Counted from the first letter of the stretch, positions 8,543-19,236 are shown. The stretch is 64,000 nt of DNA from Paracoccaceae bacterium (GCA_018607905.1 JABBAP010000067.1:22718-86717), one strand, 5' to 3'. Numbers and translations: made by a program. Notes: generated from the letters alone by a model not told the origin.

Positions 8543-10024
8543 ATGACCAAAAGGACGCTTAAGACGCTTGGTTTAACCGCGACGCACGGCGTGATTTCGG
8601 ACCCTGTTATCACCGGCGTTTGTGTCGATAGCCGTGTGTGCAAAGCGGGTAATTTGTTCGCAGCAATGCCCGGATCAGCGGTTCATGGTGGTGCGTTCAT
8701 TCAATACGCGCTGCGCATGAGGGCGGCGGCGATTTTGACTGATGCCGTTGGATTTGAAATTGCCCAAAATGATGTGGGCGTGATTGACATTCCGGTTGTG
8801 GTTTCAAGCGATCCGCGCCGTGATTTGGCGCTGGCTTGTGCGCGCTGTTACGCGGGGCAACCCGCCAGCATGGTTGCGGTGACGGGGACAAATGGCAAAA
8901 CATCCGTAGCAAATTTCACGCGCCAGATTTGGGAATTGATGGGGCAAGCGGCCGTGAACTTTGGCACCACAGGTGTTGAAGGCGCGTATGCTGCTGCGAT
9001 GAGCCACACAACGCCAGAACCTGTGACCCTGCATAAGTTGCTGAAAACGCTAAAAGACGAGGGCATTACGCATGCCGCGATGGAAGCATCTTCGCATGGA
9101 TTAGAGCAGCGCCGTTTGGATGGTGTTTATCTAACAGCGGGCGCGTTCACGAATTTCACCCAAGATCATTTGGATTACCACGAAACCTTCGATGCGTATT
9201 TCAATGCCAAGGCGGGCCTGTTTACGCGGGTTTTGCCCCCCGAGGGATCAGCGGTGATCAACATTGATGATCCAAAAGGCGGGATTCTGGCGGATATTGC
9301 ACTGTCGCGCGGCCAAGATGTTATTACGCTTGGAACAGGGCAGGGTGATCTGCAAATTCTGGGAAGTCGGTTTGATGCCACGGGCCAAGACGTACGGTTT
9401 TCGTGGCGTGATGAGGTGTTTACCGCGCGGCTAAATCTGATCGGTGGATTTCAGGCACAGAATGTTTTGACCGCTGCCCTGCTGGTGATTGCCTGCGGTG
9501 CTCAAAGCGGTGATGTGTTCCGCTGTTTGCCCGAATTGCAAACTGTTCCCGGGCGCATGCAGCTGGCGGCCACGCGCAAAAATGGCGCTGCGGTTTTTGT
9601 CGATTATGCCCACACGCCAGATGCGCTGGAAACTGCGCTAAAGGCGATGCGGCCCCACACCCTAGGACGGTTGTTGGTGGTGTTTGGGGCTGGTGGTGAT
9701 CGGGACCAAGGTAAGCGGCCTTTGATGGGGGCAGCGGCAAGCGAATACAGCGATGTTGCCTTCGTGACGGATGATAATCCGCGATCCGAAGACCCGGATA
9801 TGATCCGCAAAATGATAATGCCTGAATGCCCAGAAGCAACCGAGATTGGCGATCGCGCGCAGGCGATCTTGACGGCTGTGGATGCGTTGCAACCCGGTGA
9901 CGCATTGTTGATTGCGGGCAAGGGGCATGAAACAGGGCAAACCATTGGCGATGATGTGTTGCCGTTTGACGACGTAGAACAGGCGAGCGTGGCGGTGCAT
10001 GCGCTTGATGGATTAGGTGCATGA
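8543..10024 (+). CDS. murE: UDP-MurNAc-tripeptide synthetase MurE (meso-DAP adding)
   Basis: Cytoplasmic ATP-dependent ligase adding the third stem residue to UDP-MurNAc-L-Ala-D-Glu. The P-loop TGTNGKT is present with Lys119. The residue-selecting motif is Asp411-Asn-Pro-Arg414, the signature of meso-diaminopimelate-specific MurE, so this organism should make Gram-negative type peptidoglycan. The C-terminal GKGHE motif is also present. Length 493 aa. The stop overlaps the murF start by ATGA. Confidence 0.96.
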   Translation: MTKRTLKTLGLTATHGVISDPVITGVCVDSRVCKAGNLFAAMPGSAVHGGAFIQYALRMRAAAILTDAVGFEIAQNDVGVIDIPVVVSSDPRRDLALACARCYAGQPASMVAVTGTNGKTSVANFTRQIWELMGQAAVNFGTTGVEGAYAAAMSHTTPEPVTLHKLLKTLKDEGITHAAMEASSHGLEQRRLDGVYLTAGAFTNFTQDHLDYHETFDAYFNAKAGLFTRVLPPEGSAVINIDDPKGGILADIALSRGQDVITLGTGQGDLQILGSRFDATGQDVRFSWRDEVFTARLNLIGGFQAQNVLTAALLVIACGAQSGDVFRCLPELQTVPGRMQLAATRKNGAAVFVDYAHTPDALETALKAMRPHTLGRLLVVFGAGGDRDQGKRPLMGAAASEYSDVAFVTDDNPRSEDPDMIRKMIMPECPEATEIGDRAQAILTAVDALQPGDALLIAGKGHETGQTIGDDVLPFDDVEQASVAVHALDGLGA

Positions 10025-11424
10025 GTATTTTGTGGACAAAAGAAGCAGCAGTCGCGGCCACAGGTGGTGACGCGATTGGGGATTGGTCCGTTGGCGGCGT
10101 TTCAATTGATACGCGCGAATTGAATGCAGGTGATTTGTTTGTGGCGTTGAAAGACGTGCGCGATGGACATGATTTCGTGGCGCAAGCCTTGGCGGCGGGT
10201 GCGGGTGCTGCGATGGTATCGCACCGACCCGAAGGCGTTTCAAAGGATGCGCCGTTGTTGATCGTGGCGGATGTTTTGCGCGGGCTGGAAGATTTAGGTT
10301 TGGCTGCGCGGGCGCGTACGAATGCCAAAGTGATTGGTGTGACGGGCTCGGTTGGTAAGACGGGCACAAAGGAAATGTTGCGTGCAGCGCTGCAGGTGCA
10401 GGGCAAAGTTCACGCGGCAGTGCGCAGTTTTAACAACCACTGGGGCGTGCCTCTGACACTGGCGCGGATGCCTGCGGATACGGATTTTGCGGTGATCGAG
10501 ATTGGGATGAACAACCCGGGGGAGATTGGCCCGCTGGCGAAAATGGCGCAGTTGGATGTGGCCGTGATCACGACAGTTGCCGCCGTTCACATGGCCGCAT
10601 TTGACAATGTGGAACAGATTGCCGATGCGAAAGCTGAGATATTTGAAGGGCTTAGCGAAAATGGCGTGGCTATTTTGAATGCGGATATTCCGACGCTGCC
10701 GATTTTGAAAAAGGCACGTGGTGATGGGCGCAGTGTTTTGTTTGGCCAAAGCGCGGGCGCGGATATTCGACTGATCAAAGCATCGGTGTCCGATCATGGA
10801 TCTGCAGTCGAGGCAGTTTTACACGGCGATCCAATCCTGTTCAAACTGGGCGCACCTGGCGAACATTTGGCCATGAACGGATTGGCTGTATTGGCAGCCG
10901 TGGAAGCCGCTGGCGGTGATGTTGCGCAAAGCATGTTGGCGCTGGCCAGTTGGCAGGCGCCATCTGGGCGCGGGCAACGGTTTACGGTTCAGCTGGGTGA
11001 AACAGGCGGTTCGGTCGAGCTGATCGACGAGAGTTACAACGCCAATCCAACGTCGATGGTCGCCGCGTTGGCGGTTTTGGCCGCGGCGACGCCCGCACAG
11101 GAAAATGGGCGGCGCGTCGCGTTTCTGGGCGATATGTTGGAATTGGGCCCGCAGGAACAGGCCTATCATTCAGATTTGTCGGATGCTGTGCCAATGGCAG
11201 CAATAGACAAGGTGCATACCAGCGGGCCGTTGATGGCGGCGTTGCACGCGGCATTGCCAGATCATAGGCGAGGCCAGCATTTTGACGCGGCTGCACAGAT
11301 GGCAGCTTGTGTGAATAGGTTGCTGGATTCTGGCGACGTTGCTATGGTAAAGGGCTCGTTAGGATCAAAAGTCGGACAAGTGGTCACGGCAATCAAAACG
11401 CTTGGACAAACCAGCGAAAAATAG
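10021..11424 (+). CDS. murF: UDP-MurNAc-tripeptide D-alanyl-D-alanine ligase MurF
   Basis: Last cytoplasmic ligase of the stem peptide, attaching D-Ala-D-Ala. It shows the Mur P-loop GSVGKTGTKEML (about 109-120), the SFNNHWGVPLTLARMP signature that separates MurF from other Mur ligases, EIGMNNPGEI, and the C-terminal LIDESYNANPTSM. Length 467 aa. It overlaps murE by 4 bp. mraY follows 15 bp later. Confidence 0.96.
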   Translation: MSILWTKEAAVAATGGDAIGDWSVGGVSIDTRELNAGDLFVALKDVRDGHDFVAQALAAGAGAAMVSHRPEGVSKDAPLLIVADVLRGLEDLGLAARARTNAKVIGVTGSVGKTGTKEMLRAALQVQGKVHAAVRSFNNHWGVPLTLARMPADTDFAVIEIGMNNPGEIGPLAKMAQLDVAVITTVAAVHMAAFDNVEQIADAKAEIFEGLSENGVAILNADIPTLPILKKARGDGRSVLFGQSAGADIRLIKASVSDHGSAVEAVLHGDPILFKLGAPGEHLAMNGLAVLAAVEAAGGDVAQSMLALASWQAPSGRGQRFTVQLGETGGSVELIDESYNANPTSMVAALAVLAAATPAQENGRRVAFLGDMLELGPQEQAYHSDLSDAVPMAAIDKVHTSGPLMAALHAALPDHRRGQHFDAAAQMAACVNRLLDSGDVAMVKGSLGSKVGQVVTAIKTLGQTSEK

Positions 11425-11439
11425 GGGCGGAACCGTTTA

Positions 11440-12525
11440 ATGCTATATTTTCTAAGCCAATACGGCGACGGGGGCGATTTTTTCAATCTGTTCCGCTACA
11501 TCACTTTCCGCGCTGGTGGGGCGTTTTTTACCGCGCTCGTCCTCAGCTTTATCTTCGGCCAACCGCTGATTAACTATCTGAAAGGCTGGCAGAAAAAAGG
11601 CCAACCGATCCGCGAAGACGGCCCAGAGGGGCACATCATCGCAAAGGCGGGTACGCCGACGATGGGCGGGATGCTTATTCTGGGAACGATGCTGGTCAGC
11701 ACGTTGTTATGGGCGCGTACGGACAATGGCTATGTCTGGACAGTTTTGCTGGTGACGATGGGGTTTGCGGCGATCGGGTTTTTGGATGATTACCTAAAGG
11801 TAAAACAGCAAAACGTGGCTGGTTTTAGCAGTAAAGCACGACTTGCACTGGGATTTTTGATTGCGCTGATTGCGGCGATTTACGTGTCCACATTGCACAA
11901 CGATGAATTGTCGCGCCAAGTGGCGGTTCCTGTGTTCAAAGATGCGCTGCTGAACTTTGGCATTTTCTACTTTCCGTTTGTGATGATCACGATTGTTGGG
12001 GCTGCGAATGCAGTGAACCTGACGGATGGGTTGGATGGTTTGGCGATCATGCCGGTGATGATTTGCGCCGCCACGTTGGGCATTATTGCCTATGTCGTGG
12101 GGCGTACGGATTTCACGCAGTATCTGGATGTGCATTACGTCGCGGGTACGGGCGAGCTGCTAGTGTTTACGTCGGCGATCATCGGGGGTGGGCTTGGTTT
12201 CCTGTGGTATAATGCGCCGCCTGCCGCTGTTTTCATGGGCGATACGGGCTCGCTCGCGCTCGGTGGGGCGCTTGGTGCGATGGCGGTTTGTATCAAACAC
12301 GAGATCGTTCTGGGCATCGTTGGTGGGCTATTCGTGGTCGAGGCATTGTCTGTAATTATCCAGGTTCTGTATTTCAAAAAGACCGGCAAACGGGTGTTTT
12401 TGATGGCGCCAATTCACCACCATTTTGAAAAACGTGGCTGGGGTGAAGCGCAGATTGTTATTCGGTTTTGGATCATCTCATTGATCCTTGCGCTGATCGG
12501 TCTTGCCACTTTGAAGATTAGATAA
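11440..12525 (+). CDS. mraY: Phospho-N-acetylmuramoyl-pentapeptide transferase MraY
   Basis: Inner-membrane enzyme that makes lipid I from UDP-MurNAc-pentapeptide and undecaprenyl phosphate. There are about ten transmembrane helices. The catalytic and magnesium motifs are present: [33 protein letters not shown] and the cytoplasmic [13 protein letters not shown] loop. Length 361 aa matches the family. It is 15 bp after murF and 2 bp before murD in one operon. Confidence 0.97.
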   Translation: MLYFLSQYGDGGDFFNLFRYITFRAGGAFFTALVLSFIFGQPLINYLKGWQKKGQPIREDGPEGHIIAKAGTPTMGGMLILGTMLVSTLLWARTDNGYVWTVLLVTMGFAAIGFLDDYLKVKQQNVAGFSSKARLALGFLIALIAAIYVSTLHNDELSRQVAVPVFKDALLNFGIFYFPFVMITIVGAANAVNLTDGLDGLAIMPVMICAATLGIIAYVVGRTDFTQYLDVHYVAGTGELLVFTSAIIGGGLGFLWYNAPPAAVFMGDTGSLALGGALGAMAVCIKHEIVLGIVGGLFVVEALSVIIQVLYFKKTGKRVFLMAPIHHHFEKRGWGEAQIVIRFWIISLILALIGLATLKIR

Positions 12526-12527
12526 CC

Positions 12528-13925
12528 ATGATCCCTGTACGCGGATATGATGGGCATTCTGTTGCGGTTTTAGGGCTGGGGCGGTCTGGTTTGGCGACAG
12601 CGCGGGCGCTGGCGGCTGGTGGGGCGCTGCCCGTGTGTTGGGACGATAATGCAGCGGCACAAGATGCGGCCAAGGCCGAGGGTTTTCTGGTTGCCGATCT
12701 GCATAAAGACAAAAACTGGGCGGGGATCAGTTGTTTGATAACCTCGCCGGGCATCCCGCATTTGTACCCTGCACCGCATCCTGTGATCATTAAGGCATGG
12801 GAAATGGGCGCGGTCGTCGACAATGACATCGGTCTGTTTTTCCGCAGTTACGGCACCCCTGAATGGGATGACTTTGAGGTTCTGCCCCGCGTAGTTTGCG
12901 TTACAGGATCAAACGGGAAATCCACCACCACCGCGTTGATCCACCACATCCTAGAAGAGGCGGGGCGTGATGTGCAGATGGGCGGCAATATTGGGCGCGG
13001 TGTGCTGGATTTGGAACCTGCATCAAACGGGCAGATCACGGTGTTGGAATTGTCGTCGTATCAAACCGAATTGGCGCGCTCGCTCGGGCCGGATATCGCG
13101 GTTTTCATGAACCTAAGCCCCGATCATTTGGATCGTCACGGTGGGCTTGGTGGCTATTTCGCGGCCAAATCACGGTTGTTTACCGCAGGCGGGCCAGATC
13201 GCTCGATCATCGGTGTGGATGAAATGGAAGGCCAGTATTTGGCGGCGCAATTGCGCGAAACGCAAGGGTCGGGCGAACCCGTTATCCGCATCTCATCGGG
13301 GCGTAAATTGCAGGGCGATGGCTGGTCTGTTTTCGCACGCAAAGGGTTTTTGGCGGAATGGCGCAAAGGGCGGCAGATGGCCTCGATTGATCTGCGCAAT
13401 ATTCGTGGATTGCCGGGCGCGCATAATCATCAAAATGCCTGTGCAGCTTATGCCGTGTGTCGCTCTATCGGGCTTGCGCCACGCCTGATCGAGGAACATT
13501 TGGCGAGTTATCCAGGCCTGCCGCATCGCTGCCAAATTATTGCTGAAAAGAACGGTGTTTTGTTTGTGAATGACAGCAAAGCCACCAACGCAGATGCCGC
13601 TGAAAAGGCCCTGAGCGCGTTCAAAAATATTCACTGGATTGTGGGAGGCGAGCCTAAAACAGGCGGCATTGCAGGGCTTGCACCGCTGTTTGATCGGGTG
13701 AAACGGGCGTATCTAATTGGTGCGGCTGCGGATGAGTTTGCGGCCCAATTGGGTGAAACAGATTACGTGATTGTAACTGATCTGGATATGGCGGTGACCG
13801 AGGCTGCTGCATCCGCGCAAAAAGGCGATGTGGTGTTGCTGGCGCCTGCATGCGCCAGCTTTGATCAATTCACAAGTTTTGAGGCGCGCGGCGACGCATT
13901 TGTCGCCGCTGTTAACGCGCTCTAG
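12528..13925 (+). CDS. murD: UDP-MurNAc-L-alanine--D-glutamate ligase MurD
   Basis: Adds D-Glu to UDP-MurNAc-L-Ala. N-terminal Rossmann-like motif [15 protein letters not shown]-loop [17 protein letters not shown] (about 125-141), GGNIGRGVL, and the C-terminal [12 protein letters not shown] motif that is diagnostic for MurD. Length 465 aa. It is the last gene of the cell-wall cluster here: the usual next genes ftsW, murG, murC are absent and topA comes in from the other strand. The two stop codons share CTAG at 13922-13925. Confidence 0.96.
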   Translation: MIPVRGYDGHSVAVLGLGRSGLATARALAAGGALPVCWDDNAAAQDAAKAEGFLVADLHKDKNWAGISCLITSPGIPHLYPAPHPVIIKAWEMGAVVDNDIGLFFRSYGTPEWDDFEVLPRVVCVTGSNGKSTTTALIHHILEEAGRDVQMGGNIGRGVLDLEPASNGQITVLELSSYQTELARSLGPDIAVFMNLSPDHLDRHGGLGGYFAAKSRLFTAGGPDRSIIGVDEMEGQYLAAQLRETQGSGEPVIRISSGRKLQGDGWSVFARKGFLAEWRKGRQMASIDLRNIRGLPGAHNHQNACAAYAVCRSIGLAPRLIEEHLASYPGLPHRCQIIAEKNGVLFVNDSKATNADAAEKALSAFKNIHWIVGGEPKTGGIAGLAPLFDRVKRAYLIGAAADEFAAQLGETDYVIVTDLDMAVTEAAASAQKGDVVLLAPACASFDQFTSFEARGDAFVAAVNAL

Positions 13926-16588
13926 TCTTCTGCTTCTGGCTCAACCGCTGCCTTTTTCTTTGGCGTGGCTTTCTTTTTGGCAGCAGGCTTTTTCGCGGCT
14001 GGTTTCTTGGCGGCGGCCTTTTTCTTTGGGGCCGCTTTCTTTTTAGGCGCAGCCTTTTTCTTTTTGCCTTTGGTCAGGGCCTTGGCATCCACCAAAGCAA
14101 CCGCTTCTTCCAAAGTAATCGCTGTCGGCTCCAGTTCCTTTGGCAAGGTCGCGTTGATCTTTTCCCACTTCACATAAGGGCCATAACGCCCGTCCATGAC
14201 GTTGATCGCGCCGCCCTCGGTTGGATGTTCGCCCAGTTCTTTCAATGGCTCTGCGGCCTGACCTCGCCCGCCGCCTTTGGCGAGCTTTTCTGCAATCAAT
14301 TCAATGGCGCGGTTCATGCCAACGATGAAAACTTCTTCGGGATCTTTCATGTTCGCATAGATTTTGCGCGCGGTTTTCTTGCCTTCCTCGATGGGCATTT
14401 GCCACATCACATAGGGGCCAAAACGACCAATGGCCGCGGTGACTTCGCCGCCATCTGGGTGATCGCCAACTTTGCGTGGTAGCGACAATAATTTGAGCGC
14501 GAGTGCGAGATCGACGTTCTCTAACTCAGTGCCTTTTTGGATCGAAGCCCGTGGTGGTTTTGGCTCTTCGTCGGTCGCTGTGCGGCGTTGAACATAGGGG
14601 CCAAAGCGGCCTGAACGAAGCGTGATTGGATCGCCATTTTCGTCTTCGCCCAACAACTTACCGTCTGGACCAGCGATATCGCCGCCCTCTACTTCGCCAG
14701 AAAGCGGGCGTGTGTAGCGGCATTCTGGATAGTTGGAGCAGCCGATAAATGCGCCACCAGAACGGGCTGTGCGCATGGAAAGTCGCCCTTCGCCACAGTT
14801 TTTACAGATACGTGGATCAGAGCCGTCTTCATTGGCTGGAAAAATGTGCGGTGCAAGAACTTCGTTAATTTTTTCAAGCACTTCGGTGATGCGCAGATCG
14901 GCAGTTTCGCCAATGGCTGCGGAAAAATCACGCCAGAAACGCGACAGAACAGCCTTATAATCTTCGCGACCACCCGAAATATCATCGAGTTCGTCTTCCA
15001 GTTTCGCGGTGAAATCATAGCCGACGTATTGGCGGAAATAATTCTCTAAGAATGCAATCACAAGACGCCCCTTGTCTTCGGGGATCAGGCGGTTCTTTTC
15101 TTTGCGCACATATTCGCGGGTTTGGATCGTGGTCACGATGCTCGCATAGGTCGACGGGCGGCCAATGCCGAGTTCTTCCATGCGTTTCACCAACGTCGCC
15201 TCGGTATAACGTGGCGGAGGTTGGGTGTGGTGTTGCTCTGGATTGACGGTCTTTTTGGCTGTCGGCTCGCCTTGCGCAATTTGCGGCAAGCGCTGGTCAT
15301 CATCATCCACAACCTGATCGTCGCGGCCTTCTTCATAGACGCGCAAGAAACCGTCGAACAGAACGACTTGGCCCGTGGCACGCAGCATGATTTGGCCGTC
15401 GTCAGAACCGATATCAACCGTGGTGCGTTCCATCTTGGCCGCTTCCATTTGGGATGAAATCGTGCGCTTCCAAATCAGGTCATACAGCTTGCGTTGATCT
15501 GCTTCTAGCCGTGTTAAACTGTCGGGTGTCGCGTCCATATCTGTGGGGCGGATACATTCGTGCGCTTCTTGGGCGTTCTTGGCTTTGTTCTTGTAAACAC
15601 GAGGTTTTTCAGGAACGTACTCTGCGCCGTACAGGGATTTAATTGTGCTGCGTGCGGCGGTGATGGCTTCTGGTGCCATGTCGATGCCGTCGGTCCGCAT
15701 GTAGGTGATGTAGCCCGCTTCATAGAGGCGCTGCGCGGTGCTCATGGCTTGGCGTGCGCCCATGCCAAATTTGCGGCTGGCCTCTTGTTGTAGGGTGGAC
15801 GTCATGAAGGGTGGGGATGGGTTGCGGGCTGCTGGTTTTGCCTCCACGCTTTTGACAGACATGTCGCGTGAATTGATTGCGGCAACCGCAAGTTCGGCGG
15901 ATTCTGACGTCGCGATATCGAATTTATCGAGCTTTTTGCCACCCAAAACAGTGAGGCGTGTTTCGAAATCTTGACCACGTGGTGTGGTTAATACGGCCTT
16001 AACTGTCCAGTATTCGCGGTTTTTAAATGCCTCGATTTCCATTTCGCGTTCTACGATGATGCGCAGGGAAACGGACTGAACACGGCCAGCGGATTTCGCA
16101 CCGGGTAGCTTGCGCCAAAGCACGGGCGAGAGTTTGAAGCCAACGAGGTAATCAAGGGCGCGGCGCGCGAGATATGCCTCGACCAATTCCATGTCCACAT
16201 CGCGCGGGTTTTTCATTGCGGTGGTGACGGCATCTTTGGTGATTGCGTTGAAAACGACACGTGAAATCTTGGTCGATTTCTTGATCGCTTTGCGCTTTTT
16301 CAACGCCTCTTCTAGGTGCCAAGAAATCGCCTCGCCTTCGCGATCAGGGTCGGTTGCGAGGATCAGTTCGTCGTCGTCTTTTAGAGCGTCAACAATGGCG
16401 CGAAGATGCTTTTGGCTGTCGCTCGCGACCTCCCATTTCATCTCAAAGTCGTTGTCGGTGTCCACTGATCCGTCTTTTGGCGGCAGGTCACGAACGTGTC
16501 CGTAGGATGCCAAAACGGTGAAGTTGTCACCTAAATATTTGTTTATTGTCTTGGCCTTAGCCGGGGACTCGACGACAACTACTGGCAT
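13922..16588 (-). CDS. topA: DNA topoisomerase I
   Basis: Type IA topoisomerase that relaxes negative supercoils. Domains in order: TOPRIM ([17 protein letters not shown] and the [13 protein letters not shown] acidic motif), the type IA core with catalytic Tyr296 in YITYMRTD, then C-terminal zinc-ribbon/topo repeats ([12 protein letters not shown]...CSNYPEC, and repeated RFGPYV blocks). The last 50 residues are a Lys/Ala/Pro-rich basic tail with repeated APKKKA units, a common nucleic-acid-binding tail in alphaproteobacteria. Length 888 aa. Its stop overlaps that of murD. Confidence 0.97.
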   Translation of the reverse strand: MPVVVVESPAKAKTINKYLGDNFTVLASYGHVRDLPPKDGSVDTDNDFEMKWEVASDSQKHLRAIVDALKDDDELILATDPDREGEAISWHLEEALKKRKAIKKSTKISRVVFNAITKDAVTTAMKNPRDVDMELVEAYLARRALDYLVGFKLSPVLWRKLPGAKSAGRVQSVSLRIIVEREMEIEAFKNREYWTVKAVLTTPRGQDFETRLTVLGGKKLDKFDIATSESAELAVAAINSRDMSVKSVEAKPAARNPSPPFMTSTLQQEASRKFGMGARQAMSTAQRLYEAGYITYMRTDGIDMAPEAITAARSTIKSLYGAEYVPEKPRVYKNKAKNAQEAHECIRPTDMDATPDSLTRLEADQRKLYDLIWKRTISSQMEAAKMERTTVDIGSDDGQIMLRATGQVVLFDGFLRVYEEGRDDQVVDDDDQRLPQIAQGEPTAKKTVNPEQHHTQPPPRYTEATLVKRMEELGIGRPSTYASIVTTIQTREYVRKEKNRLIPEDKGRLVIAFLENYFRQYVGYDFTAKLEDELDDISGGREDYKAVLSRFWRDFSAAIGETADLRITEVLEKINEVLAPHIFPANEDGSDPRICKNCGEGRLSMRTARSGGAFIGCSNYPECRYTRPLSGEVEGGDIAGPDGKLLGEDENGDPITLRSGRFGPYVQRRTATDEEPKPPRASIQKGTELENVDLALALKLLSLPRKVGDHPDGGEVTAAIGRFGPYVMWQMPIEEGKKTARKIYANMKDPEEVFIVGMNRAIELIAEKLAKGGGRGQAAEPLKELGEHPTEGGAINVMDGRYGPYVKWEKINATLPKELEPTAITLEEAVALVDAKALTKGKKKKAAPKKKAAPKKKAAAKKPAAKKPAAKKKATPKKKAAVEPEAED

Positions 16589-16716
16589 TTTTTATCCTGT
16601 GAATCACTGCATTACTTTGGCCGTTTCAGGCGTGCGGAAAATGTGTTGTTGCGAGGGGAGATGTCAATGGGGTGTGAACATTTGGTTTTTGAACGGGCGT
16701 AAATGTTGCGACTTGA

Positions 16717-17829
16717 TCAAACTGCAAGCGCGAGGAGGCCGCCTGGACGGCGGTGAATTTTGCCCTCTAACTCTAGGGTCGTTAGATGGGGCGCAATTTC
16801 GGATGCGGGCAGACCAACGTCGCGGATCAAGCTGTCCTCTGGCACGGCTGTTGGGCCGAGCAGTGTGAGGATTTTTGTGGCAATTTGATCGGGTGGCGTT
16901 AGGGCGAGTGTTCTTTGCTTTGGGGCTGATGGTGCGATTGGCTCTGGTGCGATGAGTGTGTCGATAACGTCTTGCGCGGAGCGGATGAGTGTTGCGCCGT
17001 CGCGGATGAGCGCGTTGCAGCCTGCCGCACGGGGGTCCATCGGGTTGCCAGGAATGGCCATGACGTCACGCCCGAGGTCGATTGCGTCCCGCGCGGTGAT
17101 TAGGGAGCCAGAGCGGATCGCGCCTTCCACGACGAGGGTTGCTTGGGCCACGCCTGCGATGATGCGGTTGCGTTGGGGGAAATGGCGGGCTTGCGGGATA
17201 AGGCCGAGCGCGTTTTCGGAAATGCGGACACCTTGGGCGGCGATATCGTCGTGTAGGGCGGCATTTTCGCGGGGGTAAACCACATCGACGCCGCCTGCTT
17301 GGACAGCGATCGTTCCTGTTGGCAAGGCGGCTGTGTGGGCTGCGGCGTCGATACCCCGTGCCAGCCCTGACGCGATGACAAACCCTTCAGCGCTGAGATC
17401 GGTGACAAGTTTGCGGGTCATGCGCGTGCCAAGGCTGGAGGCATTGCGCGCGCCGACGATGGCGATTGTGGGGCGATTTAGCAGCGTTATATCGCCCATT
17501 GCCCATAAAATTGGGGGCGGATCGGGGATGTGGCTCAGCAGTTCGGGGTATTCTGGATCGGCAAAACAGAGGAGTTTGAGACCCATTGCGGTGCCGTTGG
17601 TGAGTTCATCGTAGGCCGCTTTGTGAGAGAATGTTGAGTAGGCAGAAACGCCAGCATCTCGGGCAATTTGAGGGAGGAAATCCAACGCAGCCTCGGCGGA
17701 TCCGTGTTCATCGAGCAAGCGAAAAAACGTGGCTGGGCCAACGCGGCGCGAGCGGATGAGGCGGAGCCAGTTAAGCCTGTCTGTCTGGGTCAGTGGCGTT
17801 GGCAGGGGATTCGTTAACGATGTGTTCAT
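16717..17829 (-). CDS. dprA: DNA-processing protein DprA
   Basis: Binds incoming single-stranded DNA and loads RecA during transformation or gene-transfer-agent uptake. The Rossmann-like DprA core is clear: IAIVGARNASSLGTRMT, VIASGLARGIDAAAHTAALPTGTIAVQAGGVD (in part), FPQRNRIIAG and SLITARDAIDLGRDVMAIPGNP (in part). The C-terminal winged helix (DQIATKILTLLGPTAV, then ELEGKI) is the usual DprA DML1-like domain. Length 370 aa. Its start lies 59 bp inside the upstream gene (17771-18271) in another frame, so it is translationally coupled to the two RR-signal genes before it. Confidence 0.95.
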   Translation of the reverse strand: MNTSLTNPLPTPLTQTDRLNWLRLIRSRRVGPATFFRLLDEHGSAEAALDFLPQIARDAGVSAYSTFSHKAAYDELTNGTAMGLKLLCFADPEYPELLSHIPDPPPILWAMGDITLLNRPTIAIVGARNASSLGTRMTRKLVTDLSAEGFVIASGLARGIDAAAHTAALPTGTIAVQAGGVDVVYPRENAALHDDIAAQGVRISENALGLIPQARHFPQRNRIIAGVAQATLVVEGAIRSGSLITARDAIDLGRDVMAIPGNPMDPRAAGCNALIRDGATLIRSAQDVIDTLIAPEPIAPSAPKQRTLALTPPDQIATKILTLLGPTAVPEDSLIRDVGLPASEIAPHLTTLELEGKIHRRPGGLLALAV

Positions 17830-18271
17830 CCTCTGAGGCTGTCATCTCTTGGTTAACAGGGGATGAATCGTCGTCAGATTGATTTTCGTCGTCGGACGTG
17901 TTTAATTTCAACGACTTATCCGAAATCTTAACAACTTGTTGCGAAACCTGGCTTTGCATGTGCGCCAATCCCGGTTGTGGGAAGGGATTTACTGCTTGGC
18001 TGAGTCCGTAGGCGTTTGGTGTGGTTATCACGTTGTTCTTAAGGAGTTCTGAATAAACCTGTTTTGCCATGCCTTCATCGAGCTTTAGCAACCGTTGCAA
18101 CATCGAGGGAGAGGCGTTGTTGTGCACGCGGGTGATGAAGCTGGCCCACAGATAGGGCTGTTCCATAGAGGCCGCTGCGGCAACGGGGGCGGCACCTGCA
18201 AGCGCCTTGAGGGGCATCATCGGCAGGGTCGCGGTTGCGGCAAGATTTGTTAGAAAAGTACGGCGTTTCAT
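17771..18271 (-). CDS. RR-signal hypothetical protein, paralogue of the next upstream gene
   Basis: Not a recognised family. The 166 aa begin MKRRTFLTNLAATATLPMM, a short twin-arginine-like leader with an Ala-rich region to about residue 34. Residues 36-95 align clearly with the N-terminal part of the upstream protein (shared pattern Y-x-WA-x3-TR-x-H-x4-P-x-ML, then AK-x3-S-x-L-x3-NV-x-T). The remaining 70 aa are polar and acidic (SDDENQSDDDSS) and look disordered. Its start overlaps the upstream stop by ATGA, and its end overlaps dprA by 59 bp. The RR is not followed by a full Tat consensus, so export is uncertain. Confidence 0.75.
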   Translation of the reverse strand: MKRRTFLTNLAATATLPMMPLKALAGAAPVAAAASMEQPYLWASFITRVHNNASPSMLQRLLKLDEGMAKQVYSELLKNNVITTPNAYGLSQAVNPFPQPGLAHMQSQVSQQVVKISDKSLKLNTSDDENQSDDDSSPVNQEMTASEDEHIVNESPANATDPDRQA

Positions 18272-19122
18272 GGGGTTATCAACTCCTTGGTCATCACGAT
18301 GCAGGCCAGTGGGAAGGTTCCATCCAGCAAATCCACATCAACGGTTTGCAGACCTTGGCTGACCCAACCCATCTTTTCGTAAAAGGCGCGGGCGCGGGGG
18401 TTTTCGGCGATCACATCCAACTTGGCTTGGCTGTGGCCCGCGGATTTAATGGCGTCGCAGCCTGCGGAAATGAGCGCCGCTGCGGAGCCCGTTCCACGGG
18501 CTGTAGGGGAGACATACATTTGGTATACCTCGTTGTTTTTAATGGCACAAAACCCGATTGGGGCACCGATTGGGCCTGTAACAAGCGTGGTTTCGAGCAT
18601 GTCCGTGAGACGCGCATGAAAGCTGTCGGGCGTGCGTTGCGCCGTAAGCTCGGCGGGAACGTGCTCAGCGTGGGATTCAACCCAACCGTTGTGCCAAATT
18701 TTAGCCAAGGCATCATGGTCATCAGGATGGGCTGCGCGAATTTCGGGGGCTTGTTTCATGGGGGTTTTTTGCGCCTTTGTTGCCTGTGTTTCAGGTTTTG
18801 ACTGTGGGCGTTTGGCGCTGTTCTGTCCAAAGGTTTTTTGCGGTTGTTTGGCCAAAAGATTGGGGTGTGCGTGGCCCGAAGCCGTAAGAACATTATCGGC
18901 AACCAATTGAGAATGAATGGTTTTTGCCAATGTTTTATCCGCGCGAAAGAATGGTGCGAGCATGTCTGGCGTGCAGCGGGAATGCAGGCGTGTCATGTAA
19001 TCGGCCCAGAAATAGGCGGCAGCGGGTGCTGTGGCCGTTGGGGCCGCAGCAAGGGTAACGGCGGGCAATGCAGGCGTTGCAAAGAGGGCCGCGAGGGACT
19101 GGGTGAATTGGCGTCTGTTCAT
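18268..19122 (-). CDS. RR-signal domain fused to a GNAT N-acetyltransferase
   Basis: A two-part protein of 284 aa. Residues 1-95 (MNRRQFTQSLAALFATPAL..., then YFWADYMTRLHSRCTPDML) match the paralogous downstream protein. Residues 100-122 form a Lys/Gln/Ala linker. Residues about 126-280 form a GNAT domain: IRAAHPDDHDALAKIW, YQMYVSPTARGTGSAAALISAG (in part; the acetyl-CoA binding R/Q-x-x-G-x-G/A loop is RGTGSA) and NPRARAFYEKMGWV. An internal Met (18759) could start a free GNAT protein, but no ribosome-binding site precedes it. ATG 19122 is favoured over 19167 because it starts the RR leader. A secreted GNAT would lack acetyl-CoA, which is odd. Confidence 0.8.
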   Translation of the reverse strand: MNRRQFTQSLAALFATPALPAVTLAAAPTATAPAAAYFWADYMTRLHSRCTPDMLAPFFRADKTLAKTIHSQLVADNVLTASGHAHPNLLAKQPQKTFGQNSAKRPQSKPETQATKAQKTPMKQAPEIRAAHPDDHDALAKIWHNGWVESHAEHVPAELTAQRTPDSFHARLTDMLETTLVTGPIGAPIGFCAIKNNEVYQMYVSPTARGTGSAAALISAGCDAIKSAGHSQAKLDVIAENPRARAFYEKMGWVSQGLQTVDVDLLDGTFPLACIVMTKELITP

Positions 19123-19236
19123 GCAGGTTATATGGGGATGAAATCGCCAGTTGCGAGTGGTTCGCAATGATTATCACGGGGTTGTGAGGTGTTAACCTTT
19201 GCCCGAAAAGAGTTAATTTTCGCAAAAATAGCGGGC

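Noticed and set aside
9420..10406. 328-aa open frame on the minus strand
   Set aside because: Overlaps murE and murF; a shadow with Pro/Ser/Ala-rich low complexity.
13922..14080. Lys/Ala/Pro repeats at the C-terminus of TopA as a frameshift artefact
   Set aside because: The tail is in frame and such basic tails are common in alphaproteobacterial TopA.
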